From assembly GCA_016288355.1 (NCBI GenBank), contig JAEEYY010000033.1, positions 1-15,921 on the forward strand: 15,921 nucleotides of DNA, in the 5' to 3' direction. The DNA is from Synergistes sp. (GTDB lineage: Bacteria > Synergistota > Synergistia > Synergistales > Synergistaceae). Positions 6,686-13,775 of the stretch are shown here, in pieces; position 1 is the stretch's first letter; each line of letters opens with the position of its first letter. Under the pieces are notes generated by a model. The model made no database searches, was not told the origin of the DNA, and saw nothing but the letters and a program-made list of their open reading frames with translations. Position numbers and translations under genes: made by a program.

Positions 6686-8062
6686 ATGTTTGATTCATTA
6701 AAGGAAAGATTTGAAAATATATTTGCCGGGCTGAGAAGCAAGGGCAAACTCACCGAAGAAGATATAAACACAGCGCTTCGGGAGGTACGCCGCGCACTGC
6801 TCGAGGCGGACGTCAACTTCAAAGTGGTCAAGGAGCTCATAGAGTCGATAAAGACCCGTGCGGCAGGTCAGCAGATCGTCGAATCCGTCACCCCGTCGCA
6901 GCTTATCTTCACGATAGTATATGAAGAGCTCGTAAAGATCATGGGCGAGGCTCCGGCGCCGCTTTCCATATCGCCTAAGCCGCCTACCGTATATATGATG
7001 GTGGGGCTGCAGGGCTCCGGCAAGACCACATCGTCCGTGAAGATAGCGCGCCGCATGCAGAAGGGGCATAAGCCGCTGGTCGTAGCCTGTGACCTCCGCC
7101 GCCCGGCTGCCGTGGATCAGCTGCGCGTGCTTGCGGAAAAAGCCGGGATACCGTTCTTCGGCCCCGAGCCGGGCGAAACGGACGCCGTAGCGGTGGCGCG
7201 CAGATCGCGCGGCTACGCTGAGTCTCATCTCTGCGACCTTATCATCCTTGATACCGCCGGACGCCTGCAGCTCGACGACGAACTTATGCACGAGCTGGAG
7301 GAGATGAAAAGCGCTTCCGCACCGGACGAGATACTTCTGGTCGTAGACTCGATGACCGGGCAGGAAGCCGTAAACGTGGCCGAAGCGTTCAACAAGCGCC
7401 TCGGTCTTACCGGGGTCGTGCTTACCAAACTCGACGGCGACGCGCGCGGCGGCCCAGCGCTTGCGGTGCGTGCGGCCGCCGGAGTGCCGATAAAGCTTGC
7501 CGGCTGCGGCGAAAAGACCGAAGATCTTGAACTTTTCGACGCGCGCCGCATGGCTCAGAGGATCATCGGCATGGGCGATATGGAGGGGCTGCTCGAAAAA
7601 GTCCAGTCCGCAACGAGCGAGGCCGATATCGAGCGCATGACGAAGAGTCTCAAGTCAAACCGCTTCACGCTTGAGGACATGCTCATGCAGCTGCGTCAGG
7701 TACAGAAGCTGGGGCCTCTTGAGAAGGTAATAGAGATGCTGCCGATACCGGGCGCGAGCAAAGCGCTGAAGGACGCCGACATAGACCCCAAACGCCTCAA
7801 GCGCACCGAGGCCATCATACTTTCGATGACGCCGAAGGAGCGCCGCAACCCCGAGATCATCAAGGGAGGGCGCAGGCGCAGGATCGCCGAAGGCTCCGGC
7901 ACGACCGTGCAGATGGTCAATCAGGTGCTCGCGCAGTATGAGCAGATGAAGAACATGATGAAGACGATCGGCAAGATGGGCGGCGGAAAAGGCCCGATAA
8001 GGATGCCGCAGCGTATGGGCGGCATGAACGGCTTTATGAAGGGACGCCGCTTTTTCGGTTAA
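6686..8062 (+). CDS. ffh: Signal recognition particle protein Ffh (SRP54)
   Basis: A 458-residue SRP GTPase that binds signal sequences and 4.5S/6S RNA and delivers ribosomes to FtsY at the membrane. The N domain (1-90; ALREVRRALLEADVNFKVVK) precedes the G domain with G1 GLQGSGKTTSSVK, DLRRPAAVDQL, G3 DTAGR, G4 TKLDGDARGG and G5 GCGEKTEDLELFD. The C-terminal M domain (about 300-458) carries SMTPKERRNPEII and the RRRRIAEGSG RNA-binding loop. The tail is rich in Met and Gly and ends GRRFFG. The length is normal. ATG 6686 follows TAGGAG closely behind ylxM, indicating co-transcription. The SRP RNA gene and ftsY are not in the window. Confidence 0.98.
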   Translation: MFDSLKERFENIFAGLRSKGKLTEEDINTALREVRRALLEADVNFKVVKELIESIKTRAAGQQIVESVTPSQLIFTIVYEELVKIMGEAPAPLSISPKPPTVYMMVGLQGSGKTTSSVKIARRMQKGHKPLVVACDLRRPAAVDQLRVLAEKAGIPFFGPEPGETDAVAVARRSRGYAESHLCDLIILDTAGRLQLDDELMHELEEMKSASAPDEILLVVDSMTGQEAVNVAEAFNKRLGLTGVVLTKLDGDARGGPALAVRAAAGVPIKLAGCGEKTEDLELFDARRMAQRIIGMGDMEGLLEKVQSATSEADIERMTKSLKSNRFTLEDMLMQLRQVQKLGPLEKVIEMLPIPGASKALKDADIDPKRLKRTEAIILSMTPKERRNPEIIKGGRRRRIAEGSGTTVQMVNQVLAQYEQMKNMMKTIGKMGGGKGPIRMPQRMGGMNGFMKGRRFFG

Positions 8063-8136
8063 ACAGATTGATACGGATATTTTTCCGCAGTCAATAGATG
8101 GTTTTTCAAAGACAAGCACAGGAGGTGTAGACACAA

Positions 8137-8397
8137 ATGTCAGTTCGTATTCGTCTTTCCCGTCACGGGAAAAAGAAGGCTCCGTTCTACCGTCTCGTGG
8201 TAGCGGATTCTCATTCACCGAGAGACGGCCGTTTCATTGAGATCCTGGGTACTTACAACCCGCTCAAGGATCCGGCGGAGATCAAGATAGACGCTGAACG
8301 CGCGGCAAAGTGGCTGGCAGACGGGGCGTCCCCGTCAGATACGGCCAAAGCGCTGCTTAAAAAAGCCGGAATAATCGACGCCCCGGCGGCAGAATAG
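8137..8397 (+). CDS. rpsP: 30S ribosomal protein S16
   Basis: An 86-residue basic protein with the S16 signature: MSVRIRLSRHGKKKAPFYR, then VVADSHSPRDGRFIEILGTY and a C-terminal WLADGASPSDTAKALLKKAG. S16 is an early-binding 30S assembly protein. GGAGGT (8121-8126) lies ten bases before ATG 8137. The 74-bp gap after ffh holds no clear terminator, so it probably continues the same transcript, as in the classical ffh-rpsP-rimM-trmD-rplS arrangement. Confidence 0.98.
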   Translation: MSVRIRLSRHGKKKAPFYRLVVADSHSPRDGRFIEILGTYNPLKDPAEIKIDAERAAKWLADGASPSDTAKALLKKAGIIDAPAAE

Positions 8398-8412
8398 GCA
8401 GGTATGGAAAAT

Positions 8413-8664
8413 ATGGCAAATTATGTCGAGCTCGTTGAGCTTATCGTCCGCCGTCTCGTCACGAAGCCGGAAGAGGTCTCAGTGACAGAGGAGCGCTCTG
8501 AAGCCGGCGCCATTCTTATCGCGGTAAAAGTCGCTCAGGATGATATAGGCCGCGTGATCGGCAAAAAAGGCTCGACGATAAACGCTATCCGCCATGTAGC
8601 AAAAGCCGCTTCGATAAAATCCGGCGAAAAGGTGGATGTGGATGTCAAAGAAGAGGAAGAGTGA
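8413..8664 (+). CDS. khpA: KH-domain RNA-binding protein KhpA
   Basis: A small KH-domain protein (83 residues from ATG 8413; 86 from ATG 8404). It has the KhpA/YlqC layout MANYVELVELIVRRLVTKPE, a beta strand AILIAVKVAQDDIGR and the RNA-binding loop VIGKKGSTINAIR. KhpA partners KhpB in small-RNA binding and in cell-size or envelope control in Gram-positive bacteria. Start choice: the AGG at 8400-8402 touches ATG 8404 but is ten bases from ATG 8413, and 8413 also gives the family N-terminus. It lies 15 bp after rpsP, and its last 23 bases overlap rimM, suggesting translational coupling. Confidence 0.92.
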   Translation: MANYVELVELIVRRLVTKPEEVSVTEERSEAGAILIAVKVAQDDIGRVIGKKGSTINAIRHVAKAASIKSGEKVDVDVKEEEE

Positions 8665-9193
8665 CGGCGCAAAAGGCAGAGAAAGATACGAGATAGGCAG
8701 GATAGCGTCCCCGCACGGCATAAAGGGAGACATGACGCTTCTGCCTCTGACGGACTTCCCGGAGCGTTTTGAAGGCATGGAGACGCTGGATATAGCTCTT
8801 CCGGGCAAGCCGGTGCGCAGCTATAAAGTACGCCGTATCGAACCTTATGCCGGGAAAAACACATTCCTCGTAAGCCTCGAAGGAGTAACGGACCGCAATG
8901 CCGCCGAAGCCCTGAACGGAGCGTCGGTGACGGTACCCGCGGGCGAAAGGGTGGAACTCGAAGAAAACGAATACTGGCTCGACGATATCATCGGGCTTGA
9001 AGTATCCGACGCAGCCGGAAACGTGCTTGGCAGAATAAAAGATATCATGTTTACCGGCGCAAACGACGTCTACCTTGTGGAAACACCCGAAGGCGCGCTT
9101 AAGGCGCTGCCTGCCGTCGACAGCGTGATAAAGAGCGTCGACGCGGAAAAAGGAACCATGACAGCAGATATCCCGGCAGGTCTGTGGGACTGA
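8642..9193 (+). CDS. rimM: 16S rRNA processing protein RimM
   Basis: A 183-residue ribosome maturation factor that binds S19 in the 30S head during assembly. The N-terminal RimM domain shows YEIGRIASPHGIKGDMTLLP and TDFPERF. The C-terminal PRC-barrel shows EYWLDDIIGLEV and LKALPAVDSVIKSVD. Translation from ATG 8642 is preferred over ATG 8636 because AAGGTGG (8629-8635) sits six bases before 8642 and touches 8636. The start lies inside the 3' end of khpA in another frame. The gene ends one base before trmD. Confidence 0.95.
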   Translation: MSKKRKSDGAKGRERYEIGRIASPHGIKGDMTLLPLTDFPERFEGMETLDIALPGKPVRSYKVRRIEPYAGKNTFLVSLEGVTDRNAAEALNGASVTVPAGERVELEENEYWLDDIIGLEVSDAAGNVLGRIKDIMFTGANDVYLVETPEGALKALPAVDSVIKSVDAEKGTMTADIPAGLWD

Positions 9194-9194
9194 T

Positions 9195-10448
9195 ATGAAA
9201 ATATCGGTAATAACGGCCTTTCCCGAGCTCATGCGCAGCTACATCGCTTCCAGCATACTGGGGCGGGCTGTTTCTTCGGGAAAGCTGGATGTGCGGGTAG
9301 TCGACATACGGGATTATTCCGAAGGCGCCTACCGCCAGATAGACGACTACTGCTACGGCGCGGGAGGAATGATGCTTATGGCGGAACCCCTCGCGAAAGC
9401 GCTTGAAGCCGTATCGGAAGGCGCGAAGCCCTATGTCGTATATCCGAGCCCGCAGGGGACGCATCTTTATCAGGAGCTGGTGGAGGACCTCTCGCGCAGG
9501 GAGCACCTCGTGATAGTCTGCGGACATTACGAGGGCATAGACGAACGCTTCACGCAGAGGTACGTCGACGCGGAGATCTCATTAGGGGATTTTGTCCTTA
9601 CCGGAGGCGAAATGCCTGCGATGGCGATAATAGACGCGGTAGCGCGCCTTATCCCCGGTGTGGTGGGAAAGGCTTCATCCGTTGCGGAGGACTCCTTTTA
9701 CAGCGGGATGCTGGACACGCCGCACTACACGAGACCGGCCGAATGGCGCGGGGAAAAAGTGCCTGACGTCCTTACCGGCGGAGACGCGAAGGATATAGAC
9801 AGATGGCGCAGACGGCGTTCGGTAGAGCGAACGCTCGAAAGACGTCCGGACATCGCGGCCCGTGCCGGCATCATCCCATGGCTCTCAGGCGGCGCATACG
9901 TTGCCGAAGTGCATTATCCGGTGCTCGGCAGGGGCGGAGAAAAAGTTTCCACCGCGATAACAGGCATGGATCTGCACGATATAGCACGCGCGTGCCGCGC
10001 CTACGGGATAAAAAAATATCTGCTTATCACGCCGATGGCGCAGCAGCGCGATATGGCAAAGAGGATAGCGCAGCACTGGACGTCCGGTTGGGGCGCGGAG
10101 TACAACCCCGACAGGAAAGAGGCTTTTTCAACGCTCAAGATATTCGCCTCGCTCGGAAGGGCGATCGCCTGGGTGCGTGAGAGGGAGAAAAAAGAGCCCT
10201 TCAAGATCGCGACCACGGCAAAACGGGCAGCCGGCGCAGAGCACTGGCTGACGCTTAAGAGGCGGATACTTAAAAACGACGAGAGCCCGCTTTTCCTTTT
10301 CGGCACCGGCTGGGGGCTGCACGAAGAAGCAATGGGCATCGCAGACGCCGTAATGACGCCGATAACAGGCGGAAGAGACGGCTGGAACCATCTTTCGGTG
10401 CGGAGCGCCGTAAGCATAACGCTTGACAGGTTCTTCGGCTGGAGGTAA
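9195..10448 (+). CDS. trmD: TrmD tRNA (guanine37-N1)-methyltransferase fused to a second SPOUT-like RNA methyltransferase
   Basis: A 417-residue protein, against about 240-260 for TrmD alone. Residues 1 to about 230 are a complete TrmD with DDYCYGAGGMMLMAEPLA (50-67), YPSPQGT (83-89), CGHYEGIDERF (109-119) and SLGDFVLTGGE (129-139), plus the knot region ending YTRPAEWRG (178-186) and the C-terminal RRRSVERTLERRPD. TrmD methylates G37 of tRNAs to prevent frameshifting. Residues about 235-417 begin VAEVHYPVLGRGG, continue TAITGMDLHDIARACRAYG, and end LFGTGWGL and WNHLSVRSAVSITLDRF. That matches the PF09936 putative RNA methyltransferase family (Thermotoga TM1570 type), which elsewhere is a separate gene beside trmD. 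Both active-site regions look intact. The target of the second domain is unknown. No frameshift was seen at the junction. Confidence 0.95.
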   Translation: MKISVITAFPELMRSYIASSILGRAVSSGKLDVRVVDIRDYSEGAYRQIDDYCYGAGGMMLMAEPLAKALEAVSEGAKPYVVYPSPQGTHLYQELVEDLSRREHLVIVCGHYEGIDERFTQRYVDAEISLGDFVLTGGEMPAMAIIDAVARLIPGVVGKASSVAEDSFYSGMLDTPHYTRPAEWRGEKVPDVLTGGDAKDIDRWRRRRSVERTLERRPDIAARAGIIPWLSGGAYVAEVHYPVLGRGGEKVSTAITGMDLHDIARACRAYGIKKYLLITPMAQQRDMAKRIAQHWTSGWGAEYNPDRKEAFSTLKIFASLGRAIAWVREREKKEPFKIATTAKRAAGAEHWLTLKRRILKNDESPLFLFGTGWGLHEEAMGIADAVMTPITGGRDGWNHLSVRSAVSITLDRFFGWR

Positions 10449-10521
10449 CGCAGCGGGCATTTGAGCCATTGCTGCAGAAAATTATAAAAATATCAGAATC
10501 ACGAAGAAGGAGGGAAACCTC

Positions 10522-10890
10522 ATGCAGGATCCAAGAATGGCTTTGGTGGAGAAGAAATTCAGTAAGGACGCGGATGCTATCCCGGAATTCCGTTCCGGAG
10601 ATACCGTCAGAGTCCACGTTAAGGTCAAGGAAGGCAGCCGCGAGCGTATACAGGTATTCGAAGGCATCGTGATCGGCCGCCAGCACGGCGGGCTCCGCGA
10701 GAATTTCGTGGTCCGCAAGATATCGAACGGCGTGGGCGTGGAAAGAATCTTCCCGGTACACTGCCCTTCGGTCGACAAGATCGAAGTCGTGCGCAAGGGC
10801 CGCGTTCGCCGCGCGAAGCTTTACTACCTGCGCGCGCTCAGCGGCAAAGCCGCGCGCATCAAGGAGCGCAGAGATTTCGCAGCAGACTAA
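10522..10890 (+). CDS. rplS: 50S ribosomal protein L19
   Basis: A 122-residue basic ribosomal protein at the 30S-50S interface. L19 signatures: FRSGDTVRVHVKVKEGSRER, FEGIVIGRQHGGLRENFVVR, GVGVERIFPVHCPSVDKIEV and the terminal RRAKLYYLRALSGKAARIKE. AAGGAGGG (10506-10513) precedes ATG 10522. It is the last gene of the operon, 73 bp after trmD, and is followed by a strong terminator; ylqF and rnhB, which often continue this operon, are absent. Confidence 0.98.
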   Translation: MQDPRMALVEKKFSKDADAIPEFRSGDTVRVHVKVKEGSRERIQVFEGIVIGRQHGGLRENFVVRKISNGVGVERIFPVHCPSVDKIEVVRKGRVRRAKLYYLRALSGKAARIKERRDFAAD

Positions 10891-10933
10891 GCTGCTTCTG
10901 CCGCTTCACAGTTAAGAAAAAATCATCTCACTG

Positions 10934-10974
10934 CGGGACGCCGGAGATCATCCCTCTCCGGCATCCCGTTTTTT
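10934..10974 (+). terminator. Strong intrinsic terminator of the ylxM-rplS operon
   Basis: A 14-bp stem with a single C-A mismatch (10934-10947 with 10955-10968, loop TCATCCC) is followed by six T residues (10969-10974) and a further T-rich stretch. It lies 44 bp after rplS and cleanly separates this operon from the isc genes. Confidence 0.92.
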
Positions 10975-11063
10975 ATCTTTATGAATCGTTTCAGAGACGG
11001 CGCCTCCCTTTTTTTATACTGTTTTGTTTGATTAATTTTTTCACAAAATAACGTTTATAAGTA

Positions 11064-11092
11064 TTGACAAATATATCAAGCCGCTGTAATCT
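11064..11092 (+). promoter_or_regulatory. Probable promoter of the isc cluster
   Basis: TTGACA (11064-11069) and TAATCT (11087-11092) are 17 bp apart, with a leader of about 20 bases before the regulator start. A short inverted repeat TTGA-N8-TCAA (11064-11079) overlaps the -35 box and could be an autoregulatory operator for the Rrf2/IscR-type protein. That assignment is tentative because the arms are only four bases. Confidence 0.6.
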
Positions 11093-11120
11093 CTACTAAG
11101 TTTGTAGGGAAGGTGTACTT

Positions 11121-11573
11121 ATGGCGATAACGCAGAAATGTCAGTATGCATTAAGGGCAATATATGATCTTGCAAGCTGCGGCGATAAGAGCCCGCGCAA
11201 GATAGGGACGATAGCCGAAGCCCAGAATATCCCGGTGCGTTTTTTAGAGGGCATCCTTAACAGCCTGAAGTGCGCCGGCTTTGTCGATTCCGTACGAGGC
11301 AAGGACGGAGGCTACTTTCTTGCGCGTCCGGCGTCTGATATCACGGTAGGCGAGGTCATACGCTTCATACAGGGGCCGCTCGGCCCGGTGGAGTGCTCAA
11401 ATCTGCATGAAAACTGTCTGCTTGCCGAAAGCTGTGTCTTCCGCCCGCTGTGGGACAGGGCAAAGGCAGCGCTTGAGGCAGTCTACGACGGCACGACCTT
11501 CCAGGATCTCATCGACCAGCCCGCTGAAAGCTGCTGCCCGAAAGGCAGCGCGCAGCAACCTAAACAAATATGA
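11121..11573 (+). CDS. iscR: Rrf2/IscR-type Fe-S cluster regulator
   Basis: A 150-residue Rrf2-family winged-helix regulator: MAITQKCQYALRAIYDLA, then IGTIAEAQNIPVRFLEGILN and the wing VDSVRGKDGGYFLARP. Three cysteines, C92, C99 and C105, correspond to the C92/C98/C104 cluster ligands of IscR, but with CX6CX5C spacing; such spacing is common among IscR-like proteins of anaerobes. A Fe-S-sensing role is therefore likely. The C-terminus has an extra Cys pair (138-139). It stands directly before the cysteine desulfurase and scaffold genes, as in autoregulated isc operons. Distinguishing IscR from a CymR-like cysteine regulator needs experiment; the cysteines favour IscR. Confidence 0.85.
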   Translation: MAITQKCQYALRAIYDLASCGDKSPRKIGTIAEAQNIPVRFLEGILNSLKCAGFVDSVRGKDGGYFLARPASDITVGEVIRFIQGPLGPVECSNLHENCLLAESCVFRPLWDRAKAALEAVYDGTTFQDLIDQPAESCCPKGSAQQPKQI

Positions 11574-11585
11574 GGTGACACAGGG

Positions 11586-12767
11586 ATGACAGCACGTGAA
11601 GTGTATCTGGACAATTCTGCTACCACAAAAATGGACCCCAGGGTGCTTGAGGCGATGCTGCCGTATTGGTCTGAAAATTACGGCAACCCGAACAGCCTGC
11701 ACAGGCGCGGCCGTGAAGCGCGTTCAGCTGTAGACGCGGCGCGTGCCTCTGTTGCCGCGCTGATAAACGCCGAGCCCGCGGATATCATATTTACCGGAGC
11801 CGGAAGTGAAGCCGACAACCTGGCTGTCAAGGGAGCGGCATGGGCCCTTAAGGCAAAAGGCAAAGGAAACCATATAATCACAAGCGCTATCGAGCATCAT
11901 GCGATACTTGATTCCGTTAAGTGGCTCGGCCGGATGGGCTTTGAATACACTATCCTGCCGGTCGACAGCAAAGGGATGGTGAGCCCGGAGGCGCTGGAGG
12001 CGGCTATACGCCCGGACACCGTGCTTGTTACGATACTGTTCGCAAACAACGAGGTAGGGACCATAGAGCCGATAAAGGCGCTCGGCGAAGTCTGCCGCAG
12101 GCATGGCGTGATGTTCCATACCGATGCGGTGCAGGCGGCCGGACATATAAACATCGATGTGAAGGAGCTGCCGGTCGATATGCTGACGATGGCGGCGCAC
12201 AAAATGTACGGCCCGAAGGGCATAGGAGCTCTTTACGTCCGCAGGGGCGTGAAGCTGATACCGACGCTTCACGGCGGCGGGCAGGAATTCGGGCTGCGCT
12301 CCGGCACGGAAAACGTAGCCGAGATAGTCGGTTTCGGCAAAGCGGCGGAGATAGCAAAAGCGCGTCTTGAAGCCGGGGAAGACAAGAAACTGGCGGCGCT
12401 GCGCGACTACTTCATAGAGGGCGTGCTCTCCTCCGTGCCTGAATCCTATCTTACCGGAGCGACAGGAGAGGAGAGGCTGCCCTTCCATACGAGCTTCACA
12501 GTCAAATATATCGAGGGGGAAGGCATGCTGCTGCTTCTTGACGCGGCAGGCATAGCGGCGTCAAGCGGATCTGCCTGCACCTCCGGCAGCCTTGAACCGA
12601 GCTACGTGCTGCTTGCGCTCGGGCTGGACCATGCTACGGCGCACGGCTCGCTGCGCATGACGATGAGCCATGACACCACAAAGGAAGACATTGACTACGT
12701 GCTGGAAAAACTGCCTCAGATAGTGGAAAAGCTCCGCGCGATGTCGCCCTTCTACAACAAAAAGTAA
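11586..12767 (+). CDS. iscS: Cysteine desulfurase, NifS/IscS family
   Basis: A 393-residue PLP-dependent class V aminotransferase-fold enzyme that takes sulfur from cysteine as a persulfide and passes it to the scaffold. It has YLDNSATTKMDPRV (7-20), H104/H105 in AIEHHA, the PLP-binding D180 and Q183 (HTDAVQAAGH), the Schiff-base lysine K206 (AAHKMYGPKG) and the catalytic loop ASSGSACTSGSLEPSYVL with C331. The long cysteine loop identifies the group I (IscS/NifS) class. It starts 12 bp after the regulator stop, with GAGGTG overlapping that stop codon, so co-transcription is near certain. Confidence 0.96.
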   Translation: MTAREVYLDNSATTKMDPRVLEAMLPYWSENYGNPNSLHRRGREARSAVDAARASVAALINAEPADIIFTGAGSEADNLAVKGAAWALKAKGKGNHIITSAIEHHAILDSVKWLGRMGFEYTILPVDSKGMVSPEALEAAIRPDTVLVTILFANNEVGTIEPIKALGEVCRRHGVMFHTDAVQAAGHINIDVKELPVDMLTMAAHKMYGPKGIGALYVRRGVKLIPTLHGGGQEFGLRSGTENVAEIVGFGKAAEIAKARLEAGEDKKLAALRDYFIEGVLSSVPESYLTGATGEERLPFHTSFTVKYIEGEGMLLLLDAAGIAASSGSACTSGSLEPSYVLLALGLDHATAHGSLRMTMSHDTTKEDIDYVLEKLPQIVEKLRAMSPFYNKK

Positions 12768-12815
12768 CGAGGACCGAAAACAGGAAATACTGCAGTATCT
12801 TGAGGGGGAGAAAGT

Positions 12816-13292
12816 ATGTATAATCCGAAGGTAGTAGATTATTTTATGAATCCGCGAAACGCGGGCAGGATAGAGGACGCAAATGCGATCGGCGAAGTAG
12901 GCAACCCGACATGCGGCGACGTTATGAAGATATATCTTAAGGTAGACCCGAAGACGGAAGTCATAGACGATATAAAGTTCGAGACATTCGGCTGCGCGGC
13001 GGCAATCGCCACAAGCTCGATGATCACGGAGATGGCGAAGGAAAAGACGCTGCCTGAGGCGCTTAAGATATCCAACAAAGACGTAGCCGACGCGCTGGGC
13101 GGGCTCCCGGCTGTAAAGCTGCACTGCTCGCTTCTTGCAAAAGAGGGGATACAGGCGGCCGCCGCGGATTTTTATATGAAGAGGGACGGGGTGCTTCCGG
13201 AGGGACTCACGTTTCCGGAAAACTGCACCTCAAACGGCGGCGGCGCCGAGGAAGAACGCTTTGTAAGCGAAGACAGCCGCTCGGCTGAATAG
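12816..13292 (+). CDS. iscU: Fe-S cluster scaffold, IscU/NifU N-terminal family
   Basis: A 158-residue scaffold on which Fe-S clusters are built from IscS-derived sulfur. The three ligand cysteines are present: C33 in GNPTCGD (with D35), C60 in FGCAAAIATSS, and C104 in KLHCSLLAKEGI. IscU itself is about 128 residues; here an acidic, low-complexity tail of about 30 residues follows, with an additional C137 (FPENCTSNGGGAEEE). The NifU ferredoxin-like and C-terminal Nfu domains are absent. GAGGGGGAG lies just before ATG 12816, 48 bp after iscS. No hscAB, iscA or fdx gene follows, a minimal set typical of anaerobes. Confidence 0.94.
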   Translation: MYNPKVVDYFMNPRNAGRIEDANAIGEVGNPTCGDVMKIYLKVDPKTEVIDDIKFETFGCAAAIATSSMITEMAKEKTLPEALKISNKDVADALGGLPAVKLHCSLLAKEGIQAAAADFYMKRDGVLPEGLTFPENCTSNGGGAEEERFVSEDSRSAE

Positions 13293-13306
13293 GAGGAATC
13301 AGAATC

Positions 13307-13738
13307 ATGGCAGGCAAAATAATAGCTGTGTGCAGCGCGCCGAAAAAGGGCATGATAAAGCATGACGTCCGCGAGGGCGTGCTGATAGAGGGCATAGGAC
13401 TTGAGGGAGACGCCCACGCCGGCTTCATGCACAGGCAGGTCAGCCTGATATCGATGGAAGATATCCGCACGATGATGGCGAAGCTGCCTGACCTTGTCCC
13501 CGGCAGTTTTGCGGAAAATCTAACTACAGAAGGCTTCGACCTTGGGCAGCTTAAGATCGGCGACCGCCTGAAGGCGGGAGAGACGCTGCTTGAAGTTTCC
13601 CAGATAGGCAAAGAGTGCCATACTCACTGCGAGGTCTTCAAGCAGACCGGCGAATGCATAATGCCGAAGAAGGGCATATTCACAAAGGTTATCAAGGGCG
13701 GAAAGATCAAAGCGGGAGATACTATAGATTTCGCATAG
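13307..13738 (+). CDS. MOSC-domain protein
   Basis: A 143-residue stand-alone MOSC (molybdenum cofactor sulfurase C-terminal) domain. Recognisable elements are GIGLEGDAHAGFMHRQVSL (29-47), PGSFAENLTTEGFDL (65-79) and the cysteine-rich GKECHTHCEVF (101-111) with GECIMPKKGIFTKVIKGG. Cysteines are C9, C104, C108 and C117. MOSC domains are thought to bind sulfur carriers or molybdopterin and take part in sulfur delivery to metal centres. Its place 15 bp after the scaffold gene, with AGGAGG before the ATG, suggests it draws on persulfide from the cysteine desulfurase; that is inference. A probable molybdenum-binding Mop gene lies 2.1 kb downstream. Confidence 0.88.
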   Translation: MAGKIIAVCSAPKKGMIKHDVREGVLIEGIGLEGDAHAGFMHRQVSLISMEDIRTMMAKLPDLVPGSFAENLTTEGFDLGQLKIGDRLKAGETLLEVSQIGKECHTHCEVFKQTGECIMPKKGIFTKVIKGGKIKAGDTIDFA

Positions 13739-13775
13739 TATCCGCTTCCTGCGGGTCTTTGCCCGGGAGATAAAA

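Noticed and set aside
8645..9232. 195-residue minus-strand open frame opposite rimM
   Set aside because: It is a shadow of the well-supported rimM gene, without family motifs; similar long antisense frames oppose ffh and iscS because of the GC-rich codon pattern.
10450..10475. Hairpin before rplS as a possible L19 autoregulatory leader
   Set aside because: Only a 5-bp outer and a 3-bp inner pairing separated by mismatches; too weak to call.
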